Positions 12,195-25,520 of a stretch of 64,000 bases of DNA are shown piece by piece. How positions within the stretch are numbered: position 1 is the first letter of the stretch; each line of letters opens with the position of its first letter. The stretch comes from Paraspadella gotoi (Eukaryota; Chaetognatha): the NCBI GenBank assembly GCA_051294375.1, contig CM119266.1, positions 6,589,431 to 6,653,430 on the forward strand. The letters are read 5' to 3'. The notes below the pieces were generated by a model. It saw only the letters and a list, made by a program, of their open reading frames with translations. It searched no databases and had not been told where the DNA came from. The translations under genes and the position numbers were made by a program.

Positions 12195-12250
12195 TTTTCT
12201 CCAATTTTCTTACCCTTTCCTTCAATCGTCGACTCACCAAACAGGTAAGT
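12195..12250 (+). promoter_or_regulatory. Candidate recursive splice site (ratchet point) 1
   Basis: A long pyrimidine-rich tract leads to AACAG immediately followed by GTAAGT; the AG|GT junction is 12244/12245. An acceptor fused to a consensus donor is the signature of a zero-length recursive splice site. It lies on the sense strand of the proposed long plus-strand intron. Function is inferred from sequence. Confidence 0.45.
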
Positions 12251-12751
12251 TTAAAAAAAAATCCTTTCAATTTATTTCGCACAATAGAATTAGCTTATGA
12301 GTGACACTTATAAGTAGAACTGTTATTCAATAAACGAGACTAGTTTGGGTTGACACCAAATAACAAATAAGATATTTGACTTTTTGAAATATAGGGTTCT
12401 TAACCAAAACTTATATAATTTGAGTGAGAGTGAAAGAAACTGAAAGATATCTATGGATACTGAAGAGAGAAACATTGGATTCTTTAAAAAATGTTACAAT
12501 TGACAAAAACATACATTTGTTGCCTGCAGATTCACGATATTAATTTTTTTCATTAAAATTTTATTTTTTTTTTTAGAGACCTTTTAGAGAGAAAACTTGT
12601 TAATGAAACAAACGCTGATGAAGGCTTAAAGGCAAGAGCCGAAACATGTCCCAATTGTGAATAAAAATCGTTGTTTACAAACAAACAAACTTTTTTTTCT
12701 CTATTTTTTTTTTCAAAATCCAAAAAACCCTTTTGTTCATTTTGTCTTTCT

Positions 12752-12752
12752 G

Positions 12753-12792
<40 letters not shown>

Positions 12793-13545
12793 TTTTTCTT
12801 TCTTTCTTTTCTTTTTTTTATCCATCCTTCTTTCCGACCTTCCTATTATCTTTCCGGCTCCAAAATAACTTCTACGTTTCCTCATCAGTTTCACGTTTCC
12901 TCTTTTGTTTTGTTTTGTTTTCGTATCTCGTTTCGCTTCTTCTTTTCGTCGCTCATCACATCTTCGTTTGCGAGATGAGTCGTCGTCGTTATCGTCGTCG
13001 TCGTCGTCGTTTCTCGTAACTATCAAGTCAAACCCAAAAAATCGAGAGACTCACTCCAAAGAGACTTACCTCTTTTTTTTTCTGGACGAACGAAACTTTT
13101 CAACTTTTTAAAATTTATCGAGTTTGTTTTTCGGCAGAAGAAAAGTAAACGAATGGAGTTGGGGGGACCTGGCAATTTTCGTTCGTTCGTTCGTTCGTTC
13201 GTTCGTTCGTTCGTTCGTTCGTTCGTTCGTTCGTTTGTTCGTTCGTTCTATCTCTCGTTTTTTTTCTTTTCTTTTCTTTTCTTTTCTTTTCTTTTCTTTT
13301 CTTTTCTTTTCTTTTCTTTTCTTTTCTTTTCTTTTCTTTTCTTTTCTTTTCTTTTCTTTCTATTTCTTTCGTTTGTTCATTTCTCTGTTTATTTTTTCTT
13401 TCGACTTCACAAATAATTTTTTCGCATTTTTCTTTTCTTTTTTTTTAGACACGAGATTCTTCGTGTGAGTCGGTTTCGTGTGAGGCTATTTTGTGTGAGA
13501 CGCTGTGTGAGTTTTAAGTGTGAAAAGGGAGTGCGTGTCTTTTTC

Positions 13546-13629
<84 letters not shown>

Positions 13630-13634
13630 TCTCT
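12752..13634. repeat. Microsatellite cluster: (CTTT)n, (TTCG)n, (TTTTC)n, (CT)n
   Basis: Four kinds of simple repeat are stacked: CTTT at about 12752-12817, TTCG at 13178-13249, TTTTC at 13262-13360, and interrupted CT at 13549-13634. A short (TCG)n lies at about 12975-13015. Long open frames rich in Ser/Leu/Phe or Arg/Glu here come only from the repeats. Confidence 0.95.
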
Positions 13635-15971
13635 GCTCATCCATCTCTCTTTCTCTCTCTCTCTCTTGTTGAGAGAGATTAGAGTATGAAAATTGAAATG
13701 GAGCGAAAGTAAGTTCGATCAAGTGCAAATGTCTCACCTCGATGTGTGAAATATTGTGGATTTTGTGAGACTTTTAATCTTTTAACTTTTCAGGATCTTT
13801 CTTTTTCTACCAGAATTTTCTCTCTCTAATCTTCACACGCGATTTTTGCCGAATCGAGACACAAATTACGAATTGACTCTTAATTTTCAATTTTTTTTTT
13901 ACATTTTCTCATCTTTCACAATTCATTCTCTGTCACACGCCTCTTCACTCACTCCTCCCATTTTGCCTTTTTAATGATCCAATCATTTTCAATTAATTTA
14001 TATTTTTTTCTCTTCAATTTCGTATCATCTCTTCTTTGCGGCTTAAAAAGATGTTTTTGGACGAATTAACCTCAAATTAAATTAATTCGAATTAAATGTT
14101 TTGCCTCGGGAGAAATCGATCACTCGAGTTCCAACGATCGCGTTTAACTTTAACCACTTTTTTTTTAAAAAAACTTTTTTTCTTTTTGAAACAAAAATTC
14201 GGTGTTTTTCATCTTCAAAACTCGACGGGTGTCGCCATCTTTGAACTTCCCACGCGAAGTTCGACGCCTTTTGTTTTTTGTTCGTCGCTCGCGGGGAAAA
14301 AAAAGTTGACAAAAAATAAACAAATCGAAATTATCGTTGGATTTAGTGCCGAAGGCGGAGACGAGTGAGAAGAAAAAAAAATAGTTTCGAAATTTGTTTA
14401 TTGTTCAATTTAAGTGTAATAAACAAAAGTTAAACCGAAAACGGGCTGGGCGTCGACGGTTCACTTTCGCTTCGAATTTTTTTTTCAAAACATAATATCC
14501 TTTTTCTTTTGTTTTTTGTTTTTAATTGTTTTTCTTTTGTTTTCGTTTTTAAAAAGTCCTACTTTTGGCGAAATTTATGTCCCGCGACTTGAGACGACGA
14601 ACGACGTAAACGGTTGGACCATTTTCGGTTCACATCTTTCCTTCGCTTACTCTATAACTCAGGAGTCAATCCCCTCTTTGTCTCCCACTCAGTCCCCCCT
14701 TAAAACTCATCCTTTAAGTGCATACCCCCTTCCCTTGCTCTCTTTTCTCTATTTTTTGGACCGACTCTAACTAAGTCTAAGTCTAAGTCTAACTTTCCAC
14801 GTCAATTTTTCATAAATTTATCTCCATTTACATTTTTTTCTCTCAACCGCCACTTTCATAACTTCCTTCCTTCCCTCATTATCTTATTTCATTTCTTTCT
14901 CCCTTCCTTTCCTCCCTCCTACTCTCCCTCCTTTCCTTCTCGCCCCCCAACCCCCAAAAACCGCGACACCCAACTTAAAAACGCCGACCCTAAATTTCCT
15001 CCCTAAAAATAAAATTCGAAATTCAATGAAATCCGCGATCTCTAAGTGTTACTCTCGAGCTGAGGTTTTCAAAAACTCAATAAACTTCCCCTTTTAACTC
15101 ATCTTTCTTCGTCTCATTTCCTCGCCCACCGACCAAATGCTCTTTTAGTCCAATCCTCCTCCCGCCTCTCTCCACCCTTTAACCCCTTCGGCCCCCCACC
15201 CGACTTCCCCCCATCCCGAAAAGGGCTTTTTAATTTTGGCTTCCTTAATTGATCGCCCCTAAACAAACGGAAAGGAAGGGGTTAATAACCGATTCCCTTT
15301 TTTGGGGGGGTTTAAAAGTCTCGTGGGGAGAAAAACATTAATTAGTCATTTGTTTCTCTTTTTCCCTTCAAAAAGTCTTGACGAGTTTCTGGTTTTAAAC
15401 TTCAGGAAACTTTCTTTTTTTTTTGGGGGGGGGGGAGAAACTTAACACCTTAATTCGTTTAACTTAATACTAACCTAACTTAACTAAATAGCGGCTTTTA
15501 AACTTTTAAAGAACTGGTCCTGTTTGTATTTATTTTGCAGCAATAGGAAAATAAAGGCTTCCATCTTTATTAAAACAATTATTTATTTGTGATACACGTT
15601 TTAGATTTAGGTTATTTACAAAACTTATTTTATCTGTTACTAAAAAAAAACAGTCCACTAAGAATTAACAATTATTAAATGAAAAATATATAATATATAA
15701 ATATATGTAGTTTTAAACAAGACGTTTTCTTATCTATGATATTAATAATTAAACATTGTGACGATTGTGGTTTTATTACATTAAATAATTAGTTCGTTAA
15801 TCGTTATACTTTACTAGGACATACATTGAGCGACGTTTTACGATGAGCTATATACAAAAATTTGAGCTCCGGCAATTCTTACCATTTTTAGTAACGTTAG
15901 ACAATTTATTAATGTTATCTCCGTCTACTTAAAAAAAATGCTATTCACAAACGAGGGTTCTTCATTGTGAA

Positions 15972-16923
15972 CTACGTGGAAACTCCTCCATTAACTTTTA
16001 AGGGTCGAACTTCACTACAAATTCGATCAGAAACGAAAGAAGCCAAAATTTCTACGACGTCGTCTTCGCCGGATTTTCTCGGCTTCCGGAATTCTACAAC
16101 TCGTTCCAACTTCTCTCCGGCGCCGAGTTTTTCCGGCGCCGTTTCCACCCGCGTCACTCCGGCGCCCTCGAGTCTGAAGACGCAATCGAGAAGATCCTCG
16201 CTGAAGGGGTTGGAGAAGGAGAGGCGAATGCGACGGACGCCCTCTTCCGACGGCGCCTCAGATTCCGACGCCACCGACTCCACTCCGACTTCCAACGATT
16301 CCAAATCGAGCAGAACGCTTTCGACGAAAGGTCGTCCGGCGCCGGAACTCGAGCGGACGAAGACGCCGAGACGCAGGAAGGCCTCGACTCCGAGGAAGAA
16401 TCCAAGATAATCGGCGCCGTCGACGAGCAATTCCAAGGTGCGCGACGAAGACGGCTTCACGTCCATCCCTCGCTCGCGCAGAGTCTTCAAGGCTTTGACC
16501 TCCAAGGATCGGCCGGCGTCGTCTACGACGTCCGCGATCAGATCCACATCGACGAGGCGTTCCGCTTCGGAGTCGTCGTTAGAGATGACGACGATGAGCC
16601 TCACCAACTCGCCAGGCGTCGCTCGAAACTCCGGCGTGATCTTTGTGGAGCAACGGAGGTCTTGGGGGAGCGACTCCAGCTGTTCGCGGAGTTGAAGGAG
16701 TCGTGGAGCGGATTGAGGGAAGAGGGAGTCGAGAGATGTGGAGGGTGGGTGGTAGGTGGAGCTGATGTCGTCGACGGAAGAGTTGAAGCGACCCATGGCT
16801 TTTTTGGAAAGGGGGCGGGGCAATCGGTTGATTGATTGATTGATTGAGTGTTGATGATGAGATTCTTTATTTATTTATTATTTATTATTTATATTTATTT
16901 ATTTATTTATTTATTTATTTATG

Positions 16924-16954
<31 letters not shown>

Positions 16955-17715
16955 TATTTTATATATAAATTTTCTGTCTTTTATAAATAAACTTAATTGA
17001 TGTCGAAAAGACAACGAAGAGGCTATATCTTCAGTGCACTTACCTTCCCAAAGAGCTGATGCCCTTACCTTTTGTACTGAGGCGCCTCCTCGTCGGCACG
17101 TCTTCCACTCTCAACACGTCCTTCTTCTCTTCTTCGCGTTTGAAGTCGACGACGACGGAATTGACTTCAGCGACGAAGGACTTCACGTCGAAGGAGGCAT
17201 CCTCGACGAGCCCCTTGACCGCTGCCACCGGCGTGGGTCCGACGACTCCGCCGCCGGCCCGCGGCGCCGCGTCGACCGCCTGCCATCCGCCCAATCCTTC
17301 GGGAAGATCGCGGCGTCGGAGCCAAACTTCGTTGAAGACGTCAAGAGGGGCGGTGGATAAGAGGCTGTCTCCTTCGCCGTCGACGAGGCGTTCCACGACG
17401 AGCGACTCGTCGGCGTCGCGTCCACAGTCGAATTTGGTGACGCACCTGGCGGGAATTCCCAAACTGCGGAGGAGGGTGACGACGAGAGCGGCGAAGACCC
17501 AAGGACGACGCGTCTCGACGGGAGACTGCGACGCCGCCCACTCCTTCAAGATGCCGGAGGAGGCGTTCCAGTCGCGCGACGCCGCTTGGCTGACGGCGTC
17601 GTTGGGGGGAGAGCGAAGGAGGACGAAATTGAACTGAGGGTTGGGAAGAGAGAGGAGATTGATTTTTGGTTTGATTTATTATGCTCAAAATGTGAATGTT
17701 TAACACAGTAACAAT

Positions 17716-17776
<61 letters not shown>

Positions 17777-19418
17777 AAGAGAGGATGAGATGAAGAGACT
17801 AGAGAGAGAGAGAGTTTGATTTAGATTTGAATTGGGTTGTTTTTAATTGATTTGCAATCGCAATGCAAAAAAATTTCTCTCTCTCTCATTCTTAATCTCT
17901 CTCTGTCTCTCTCTCTCTCATTCTTTCTCTCTTATTTAAACAACCCTCACCCCAACCACCCACTCACCCCCCCACTTTCCTCACCTCCGCCACTCTCCTA
18001 ACCACTTTAACCGCGTCTCCTCTATCCTCTCTATCCTCGATCCTATCCAAAATCCTCAACGCGGCGTCGACGCTGATCGGATCGAATTGATCGAAGATCC
18101 AAGGTCGACCCCGCGGCCGAGACGCGACGCCGGTAAATACGCGCCCGGCGTCGTTGAGGACGAATTCGTCGCGAGCGGCGTCGTCGTCGATATAGACGTC
18201 GTCGTCGGCGTTCCATGGATTGAAGAGGACGACGAGGGGCGTGGCGAAACGGGAGAGCAGGCGCCAAGGAGCGGCGGGGGCTTCCGCTGCGTCGGCTGCT
18301 GCATCCGCTGCATTTGCGTCTGCTGCGGAGTCGGAAGCCGCGGCAACAGCGTCGGCTGCGGCGTTTGCAGCAGCAGCAGCGTCGGCTGCGGCTTCTGGTG
18401 GATCCCGACGCCAAACTTCAAAGGCGACGAGGTATTTGGAGACGGAGGCGTCGACGGGTATGTCGACGAGAAGATCGATCCACTCCGATTTCTCCGATTC
18501 GTCGTTTTCGCGTCTCAACCGCCATCTTGGTTTCTTCGCGACTTTCTTTTCTTCTTCTTTCTCTTCTTTTTCTTTTTCTTCATCTTTCTTCTCTCCTTCC
18601 TCCTCTTCCTTCTTATCTTCTTCTTTATTCTCTTCTGTTTTCTTCTCTCCTTCCTCATTTTCTTTCTCTCCTTCTTCCTTCTTTCTTTCCTTTTCCTCCC
18701 TCTCTCCTTCTTTCTCCACCTCCAACACAATCTTCCTCCCCTCACTTCCTCCTCCTCCTTCTCCTATAGTGACCCACAGCGACGCCGCCTTATCCTCCAA
18801 CGCCGACGCCGCCGTTCGGAATCGAAGAGCGCCGCCACGACGGACGAAGACGGCGTCTGGGACGTCTTTTGACGCATCATAATCGAGCGTGTGATTGGCG
18901 GCGTCGTTGTCTGCGCGTCGAAGATCCAGCCAATCGGGAAGCGGCGTTGTCGGCGCCGTTTTCCGAGTCTCGGCCGAAGCGAGACGCGACGCCGGGCGTG
19001 ACGCCGTTTTTGACGCTGGTCTCGAGCCCACCTCTGGCGCCGCCTCGGGAATCGCATCTGTTCCATTAACAGTTCCGTTTTGAACTGACATTCGCGACGC
19101 CGCACGTGACCCAGTTTTTGACGCCGGACGTGACCCAGTTTTTGACGCCGGACGTGACCCAGTTTTTGACGCCGGTCGCGATGGCGGTTTAGCGCCTGCT
19201 TCTGTCTCCACCGCTACCGGCGCCGTCTCCGTCTCTGTTTGAGACGCGAGACGCGACGCCGGCCGTGAGGCGGTCTTTGACGCCGGTCGTGAAGCGGTCT
19301 TTGACGCCGGCCGTGACGAGAGCTTCGTCTCGCCATCTGTCGGAGCAGGATCGTTGGTTCCCTCGGCGTCGCCGGCGCCGTTTTTAACGGAAGCTGACGA
19401 TGGAGGGCGTGACGGCAT
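15972..19418 (-). CDS. Transglutaminase-fold protein lacking the catalytic Cys and His
   Basis: There are three exons: 19418-17985, 17633-17069 and 16798-15972. Junctions are GAG|GTGAGG, AAAG|GTAAGG and AAAAAAG|CC, with phases 0 and 1. The product is 941 residues. Domain order matches animal transglutaminases: N-terminal beta-sandwich (ending LVVLFNPWNADDDVY and EFVLNDAGRVFTG), catalytic core (WVFAALVVTLLRSLGIPAR; RRDLPEGLGGWQAVDAAPR; VVGPTPVAAVKG; FVAEVNSVVVDF), then two C-terminal barrels (ISNDDSEAERLVDVDL; LSFSNPFSEDLLDCVFRLEG). At the active site the family sequence QCWVF is RPWVF (Pro522 at the Cys position), NFHVWNEAW is LDVFNEVW (Asp576 at the His position), and only Asp599 is kept; the transition-state Trp is also absent. 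It should be inactive, like erythrocyte band 4.2. The N-terminus carries SRPASKTA-type repeats and Lys/Glu and Ala/Asp insertions. Intron 1 holds (GA)n at about 17720-17772; intron 2 holds TTTA repeats. Confidence 0.85.
16829..16965. repeat. (TGAT)n and (TTTA)n repeats in transglutaminase-like intron 2
   Basis: TGAT units at about 16829-16848 are followed by TTTA/TTAT units to about 16965, all inside the short intron between exons 2 and 3 of the minus-strand gene. Confidence 0.9.
17720..17772. repeat. (GA)n repeat in transglutaminase-like intron 1
   Basis: This is an almost perfect GA tract, CT on the transcribed-sense minus strand, in the intron between 17985 and 17633. A shorter imperfect CT tract follows at about 17876-17935. 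Confidence 0.95.
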
Positions 19419-22400
19419 TTTTTTATGGGGGCGTTGAAATGTTATTCTGTTTGCGTTTCTAACTTGAAATCTAATGCGACTCGTTTTTATTCTTGGAAAA
19501 TAATGAAATCGAGAATTGAATTCTTTTTTCGTCGTCGCTATGTTTACTCAGTTGACTTGACTATCGCTTTGTTTTGGAAATTAAGAAATGAGAAAATCTC
19601 CGGTCATGAAAATCCATGAGTCGGTCTTCGTCCCGGGTCGGGCGACTTGGACATTCGAAGGCGAGAGAGAAAAAACCCGGAGTGTTAAAAAAAGAGTGTA
19701 AAAGACAAAAGAGTGGCAAAGGAATGATTCCTAAAACGGCAAATCCGATCTGTTGGATGGTAAAAATATAGTTCTGGATTCTGGAATGTTGTAAATGATC
19801 CATCTGATTGTGAAATGTATTGTAATTACATCCCTGATTTTCCCAGCCTGGTCGTCCATCTGATCCCGGGACGTTTCTCAAATCCTTGGGAACAGGTGGT
19901 TAAAGGGCGAAGTGGCAAAAGGCCTCGAGCACCGAAGACCTTAGGGTCGAAGGGAGGCTAAAGGCCTCGATCCATTCGGGCCATAAATCAATTGACCCTC
20001 CGAGGTTGAAAGGGGCTGAGGTCCGCACGACTTCCGGCTTCTTTTTCTCCTCTTCCTCTTCCTCCTTCCCTCGCTTGCACGACAACAGTTTTTTTCCATC
20101 TTCCCCCACCCGCTGGCTGCCCTTACCTTTTTTTATATCCACCCCTGTCCTTTCCCTCCTCATCATTTACTCCTCCCCCTTCTCCCTACTCCTCCTCCTC
20201 CTCCTCCTCCTCTTCTATTTGATCGGCACACGTCATTTGATTTCAAAGTCGATGAGATGAATTTCTCTTCATTCATTAGTCAATCTTTTTTTTGTTTACT
20301 TTTCTTTCTTTTTTTTTCTTTTTTCTTTTCTTTTTTTTCTTTTTTCTTATTTCCAGACTTTTATTTTCTTTAACGAGATATTTTTCACTTAACCACGCAT
20401 TTATTTTTCGACAATATGTAACTTATTCCGACTCGCTTAACCCTTTATACACCCCCGTTTATCCACACATCCACCCACTCTCTGCCCACGCACCCACCCT
20501 TCCTTTAAATCCGACTCCCTCTCGTCCAACATTAAAAGAAGATATAAAAATACTTTAAAAAAGAAAGAAAAAAAAGGAAAAGAAATCTTTAAAAAAAAGA
20601 TAGAAAAAGTAAGAAATTCTTAATTCTGCCAAAGAATTAAATTCCATTCGGTTCCAAACTCATTTTACGGATCAGAATTCGTCGGCGTCTTTTGTCTTTT
20701 TCTCTTTCGGTTTTTATCTTTTGTTTGAATTTAGATCTTCTTTGTCTCGAGTCTAAATTTTAGGTTAAAATTATGTTTTGGTTTTGATAATGAAGGTAAA
20801 CAACTCGTGAATAATTAAAATCGTCATCTTCATCTCGAGGAGTTTATCGTTTTTAAAACATTTATTAACTCGATTGAAGATTTTGGCTTTAATGAATTAT
20901 CCACAGTGATTTTAGTACGACAAAATTATGAAATTCCTTTTGATAAAATTACCACTCTCTTAAATTTGTTGAAACTTGAAATTTTATCTTTCGATATAAA
21001 TCCTTGGATTATTTCCCAAATTTTTATCTCTCGAAGAATGTTATTTTTCTAAACCTTAGATTAAACATTTTCAATTTTTATCGGAGTGAAATTATTTAAT
21101 ATTTAAGAAATTTATTGAAATTTTGGGAATGTTATATTTTGAATGGAATCGGTCCAATTAAAAAGAAAAAATATTCTCCTCCTTCACGTCTCACTCTCTA
21201 TTCTTTATTCTTTATTCTCTTTTTATCTCTACCTTTTTTATTCTTATTACATTTATTTTCTTCCTTAATATTCTTATCCTTTCCATCTCATATTCACAAA
21301 ATCTAAACATCAAAAAATAAAACATTGTTTTCTAATATCATTTTCTCGTCTTTCAATAATCCTTTGTTTTGTCTTTCTCTTCTCCCAACCCTCCCTCTTC
21401 CTTTTCTCTCCCGAAAAAAATAAAACAAAAGACGAATCGATGGAGATGATATTTCGATGAGTCAGAAGAAACAAAACAATAACACGGCGCCCAATTTTAG
21501 CCCAATTTGCCCCAATCGCTGATGGGCCCCGAGTTCGTTTCCCATCCCTCATCTCAAAACTTCTTATTTTTTTCGATGATCCTTCTCTCGTATTTTTTTG
21601 TTCGTTCACAGTTCACCGTTCACGAGTTGACGTTATGAACGGTCCTCATTGTCCGTATCCTTATCCGCCTTATCTCGGGCTCAGTTGGGTCGCTTATTCG
21701 GCATCTCTGACCTCTTGTGACCGTACTTTGTGATTTGGCGTCTCACTGAACTAATTGACTTTTCACGATTTTTACTGGATTCCTAAATCTTTGTCTTCAT
21801 TGTCTTCGTTGCTTAATATTAAATGAATGGATAATTTTTATATTGCTATATTGGCATATATATTTCAACGAAACGATCGTTTGTAAACATCTCGCGAAGT
21901 AAACATGTAAACTCTAAAAATGTTATGACCGTGTGATCAATTGATCATCATATCACACTCACTGATACACTTTCACAACTTTCTCTCGTCCTTCTTTCGA
22001 GTATTCATCGTTCATTCATTCACTCGTTCATCGTTCATCTCCTTCATTCATTCGCCGCGTTCATCATCGATCATCGATCCGCATCCATCGAAAAGAGAGA
22101 GTGAGAGTTTCCCGTTGATTGGCGCGATTTTTCGGCGACGAACGAGTTTTTTTTTCTACGGTTTTTTCGCTTTTAATTTATCGTCGAACGCGATTTACGA
22201 ATTTCGTGGACAGTTGATGGATGATCGGTCGGGATTTTTAAGCCGATCGAACGAGACGAGAGAGTTTAATGCGTATTTTTAAGGACGTTGTTGTGATTGA
22301 GAACCGAATCACCGTTTTGTACCATTGCTCAATTGTTTTTATTTCGAATTTAAAAGTTGTTTGTTGAGTTAAAGAGAGTTGAAGTAAACAATTAAACTGA

Positions 22401-24162
22401 AAGCTGAGACTAGTAAAATATACAAAAACAGAGTAAGCCAATCGAATAATAATTTTAACTTGATCTAAGTTCACCTTCCCTATCTATAATTCTATATCAG
22501 ACAGTCACACTATTCGCATTTAGGGCATCGAAGGAAATCGAAGCCTCGATTTCGTCGGATTAACGGATTACGCGTCGTCCCGTCCTTGAGGCTCGAAAGC
22601 CTTTCGGTCGTAGCGGCGAGAGAACGAAACACAATAAACAAAACAAAAGACTCGGGATGGGAGTTTGAAAAAAAAAAAAAAAAAAAGCGAAATGAAAGTT
22701 TTAAAAAACCGTTAAGAGATAAAAAAAATATATGAAAATGATATTAAAACAAAACAAAAAAATTTTTATCTTAAAAAAAATCTGACGAAACGAAACCCCC
22801 CCCAAAAAAGAAATACAAATTAAAAAAAATCCAAAACAAAACTAACAAACAAACAAACATTACCTTCACAAAAACGAAACAAAAGATCCTTTGAAATAAT
22901 TTTGGCGATAAAATTCGTCTCTTAGTCCAAATCTTTTCTTTCTTCTTTTCAATAACCTGTTTTTTTTCTTTCTCTCCTTTTTCTTCTTTTTTCTTTCTTA
23001 TTCGACGAAACATTACCTCTTTTATTTATAAATTATTCATACGATTTAGCCAAAACATTAAACCTTCGAACAAAGATTTATTCTTCGAGTTATTATGTTA
23101 CATATATCGAGTTTTTTTTTAATTTACCATTGCCGACTTTTCGCTGGCCAAGAATTCTGGACGACATTTGGCCGCAATTTTCATTTCGAATTTTTTTCGA
23201 AAAGTAAAAAAAAAACTCGCGTCGACTAATGTTTTTTTTTTTTTTTAGTTTTTATTTTTTAATTTAATTAGAAAATATTTATTGTCTTGATTTTCAGCAT
23301 ATATGACTACATCTAACCATTTTTATATTATTCTTGTGGCCGTGGTTATTGTAGAAACGTATTGAAATAAAAGTTGAACAAATGACAAGTCCTGCTCGCT
23401 TTTTAAAAATTAATTCTCCCGAATGCGACGGCACGAATCACCGTTTATTATCCTTCAGTCTTTTTGTCTTTTATTTAGTTAATCGATAACTTGTTCTCAT
23501 CACTTTCTTCTTTTCATCGTCGTTAAAGTATAACTAATACGAACTGTCTAAGCAAGTTAACATACTTAGTATATTGTATATTGTACAACCATTCTTCGTC
23601 ACTTTCACTCCTACTCTCTCCCTTAACCGCTAAAGCCTCTTCAAACATCCCAAAGGTGACTAAATCTCTTTTTGTGGAATAAAAAAACAAAAGAATAATC
23701 CTCATTATTTTACTTCGCGTCGCGAGCGGCGGAAGTAAACAAATGTCGTTCGATAGAGGGACATCTTTATGTTAATCGTCAGATTAAAAAATTGAAGAAA
23801 ACAAAAGAACAATCCAATACAAAATAATAAGGAAGAAGAAATAAAAGGAAATAGAAATAAATAACTCGATGTCGATCGAATTCGAGGCGGCGTTTCGATT
23901 CGTCGTTGGTGGCCTCGACTCTCGATCCTCTTCCCGACGCCTTCGAACCATCTTCCCAATTCGGTCGTCGACTTTTTATATTTTTTTAATTATTTTTTTT
24001 AATAAGAAAAAGATTCTTTTTTACCTTAAAAAAAAGAAGAAAATCATCAATTTTCTTCGTCGGAATTTGAAAACGGAAAAGGACTCCCTCTCCTTTCTAG
24101 TCTCTGTTTATTTTCCTTCGATAGCTTTTTTTTTTATTTCAAGGGGGGTTCTTTTGAATATT

Positions 24163-24239
<77 letters not shown>

Positions 24240-24313
24240 GTTTGTGTCTACTCAAAACGACCATCAAATCGAAAGCGACTCGGGTTGTTTCAACCTGCGC
24301 TCTCACTCTCTCT

Positions 24314-24376
<63 letters not shown>

Positions 24377-25346
24377 AAATAAATCTGTTTTTTTCATGTG
24401 TTTTTTTCCCTGCGAATTCGTCATCTCAGTTTATTCACAAACTCTTCATCTCAAGCGACTGTGAACCGAGAAAGCAAAGGTTTCAACCCTCTCTTCTGCT
24501 TGCTTACTTGCTTGTTAGCTTGCTTATAACCTTTCTTCTCTCATTCTTTCTTTTTTGATTACTTTCTCTGATTTATTCCTTCTAATTTTTTTTCCTTTTA
24601 TTCTTTCTTTCTTTTTCTTTTTCCTTCTTTATCGCTTTCTTTACTTTTATATTTTTTTTGTCTTTCTATTTTCTTTCTTGGTTTCTTTTTTTCTTTGTTT
24701 CTTTCTTTAATTTTTTCGTTTGTCTCTTTTTCTTAAAATTAAAAGGAGTGATAAGTTAAACGCAATATGTATGACCTGTTTGCGTTTGCTTCCGAATGAG
24801 GCGTGGCATTGCAACCCGTCGAATCTATTAAACTTAAATCTGGGAATTTTAAAAAGTTTACCTAAAACATTAGCTCACAACATCATTTATTTATCAAGTA
24901 TTCTCGTCAGGTAACGGGCCAACCTGTGAATTCCACGCGACTCGTCATTCCGACAAAAAAAAAACTTGGCGACTAAACCTGACTGCTCAGTAATTCCAAA
25001 TATGGCAAGACTTTCCTTTTGTCTTCTTCCTCCTCCTCCTCCTGCTCCTCCTCCGCTTTCTTCGCTTCCATCCTCCCCCCGCCCCCCCGTTCTCTTTCTT
25101 CGCGCTTCATTTGATTCGTCGACATCAAAAGACAAAAAAAAATCTTGTTTTACTTTGTCTTCATCATTTTAATCATCATTTATTTTTTTCGGATATCCTT
25201 TTTTTTTCCCCTTTTCTCTAGGAGCGATTAACTATTAATGGGGCTTTAAGCCTTTTCAACCTTTCGCCAATTAAACCGAGCGCTTTGTGTCCCAATTAAT
25301 CGCTTTCAATGGAAAGGAGTCTCTTTGTGCGCCCTCACCGACACCC

Positions 25347-25388
<42 letters not shown>

Positions 25389-25500
25389 TTTCATCACAAT
25401 TCCTCTCCCCCCCGCCTTATTTCACCTCCCATGGCAGAAACCAAAAAAGACTCCCGCGCTGTCGTCTGCTCGCTTTCGGCTTCGCGTGCTGGTCGTCACT
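19419..25500. other. Non-coding stretch upstream of the transglutaminase-like gene
   Basis: The first few hundred bases above 19418 are the likely 5' flank of the minus-strand gene. The rest is AT-rich with poly-T and poly-A runs. It has (CCT)n near 20188-20214 and TC tracts at 24163-24378. No exon with both conserved content and splice sites was seen. Confidence 0.5.
24163..24378. repeat. (TC)n microsatellites
   Basis: Two imperfect TC tracts, about 24163-24238 and 24309-24378, are separated by about 70 bp of unique sequence. Confidence 0.95.
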
Positions 25501-25520
25501 CTTAAAATCCTCGCATTATC

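Larger units (their letters stand above)
10848..15971. other. Non-coding, probable start of a very long intron
   Basis: No credible exon was found. The stretch holds AT-rich sequence, a candidate recursive splice site at 12244/12245, a dense microsatellite block at 12752-13634, and C/T-rich tracts around 14860-15240. The proposed intron from 10848 to 48850 would be about 38 kb and would contain the antisense gene at 15972-19418. Confidence 0.5.

Noticed and set aside
12600-12665. Motif with GCTGATGAAGGC and GAGCCGAAACATG, reminiscent of retroelement 3' ends
   Set aside because: Too short, with no reverse transcriptase frame nearby; cannot be assigned.
12657-13689. Long Phe/Leu/Ser and Arg/Glu open frames
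   Set aside because: They translate CTTT, TTTTC and CT microsatellites; no complex sequence and frames exist on both strands.
18043-18872. Long Arg/Cys or Ser/Phe frames overlapping transglutaminase-like exon 1
   Set aside because: Shadows of the real minus-strand exon; they lack its domain matches and splice consistency.
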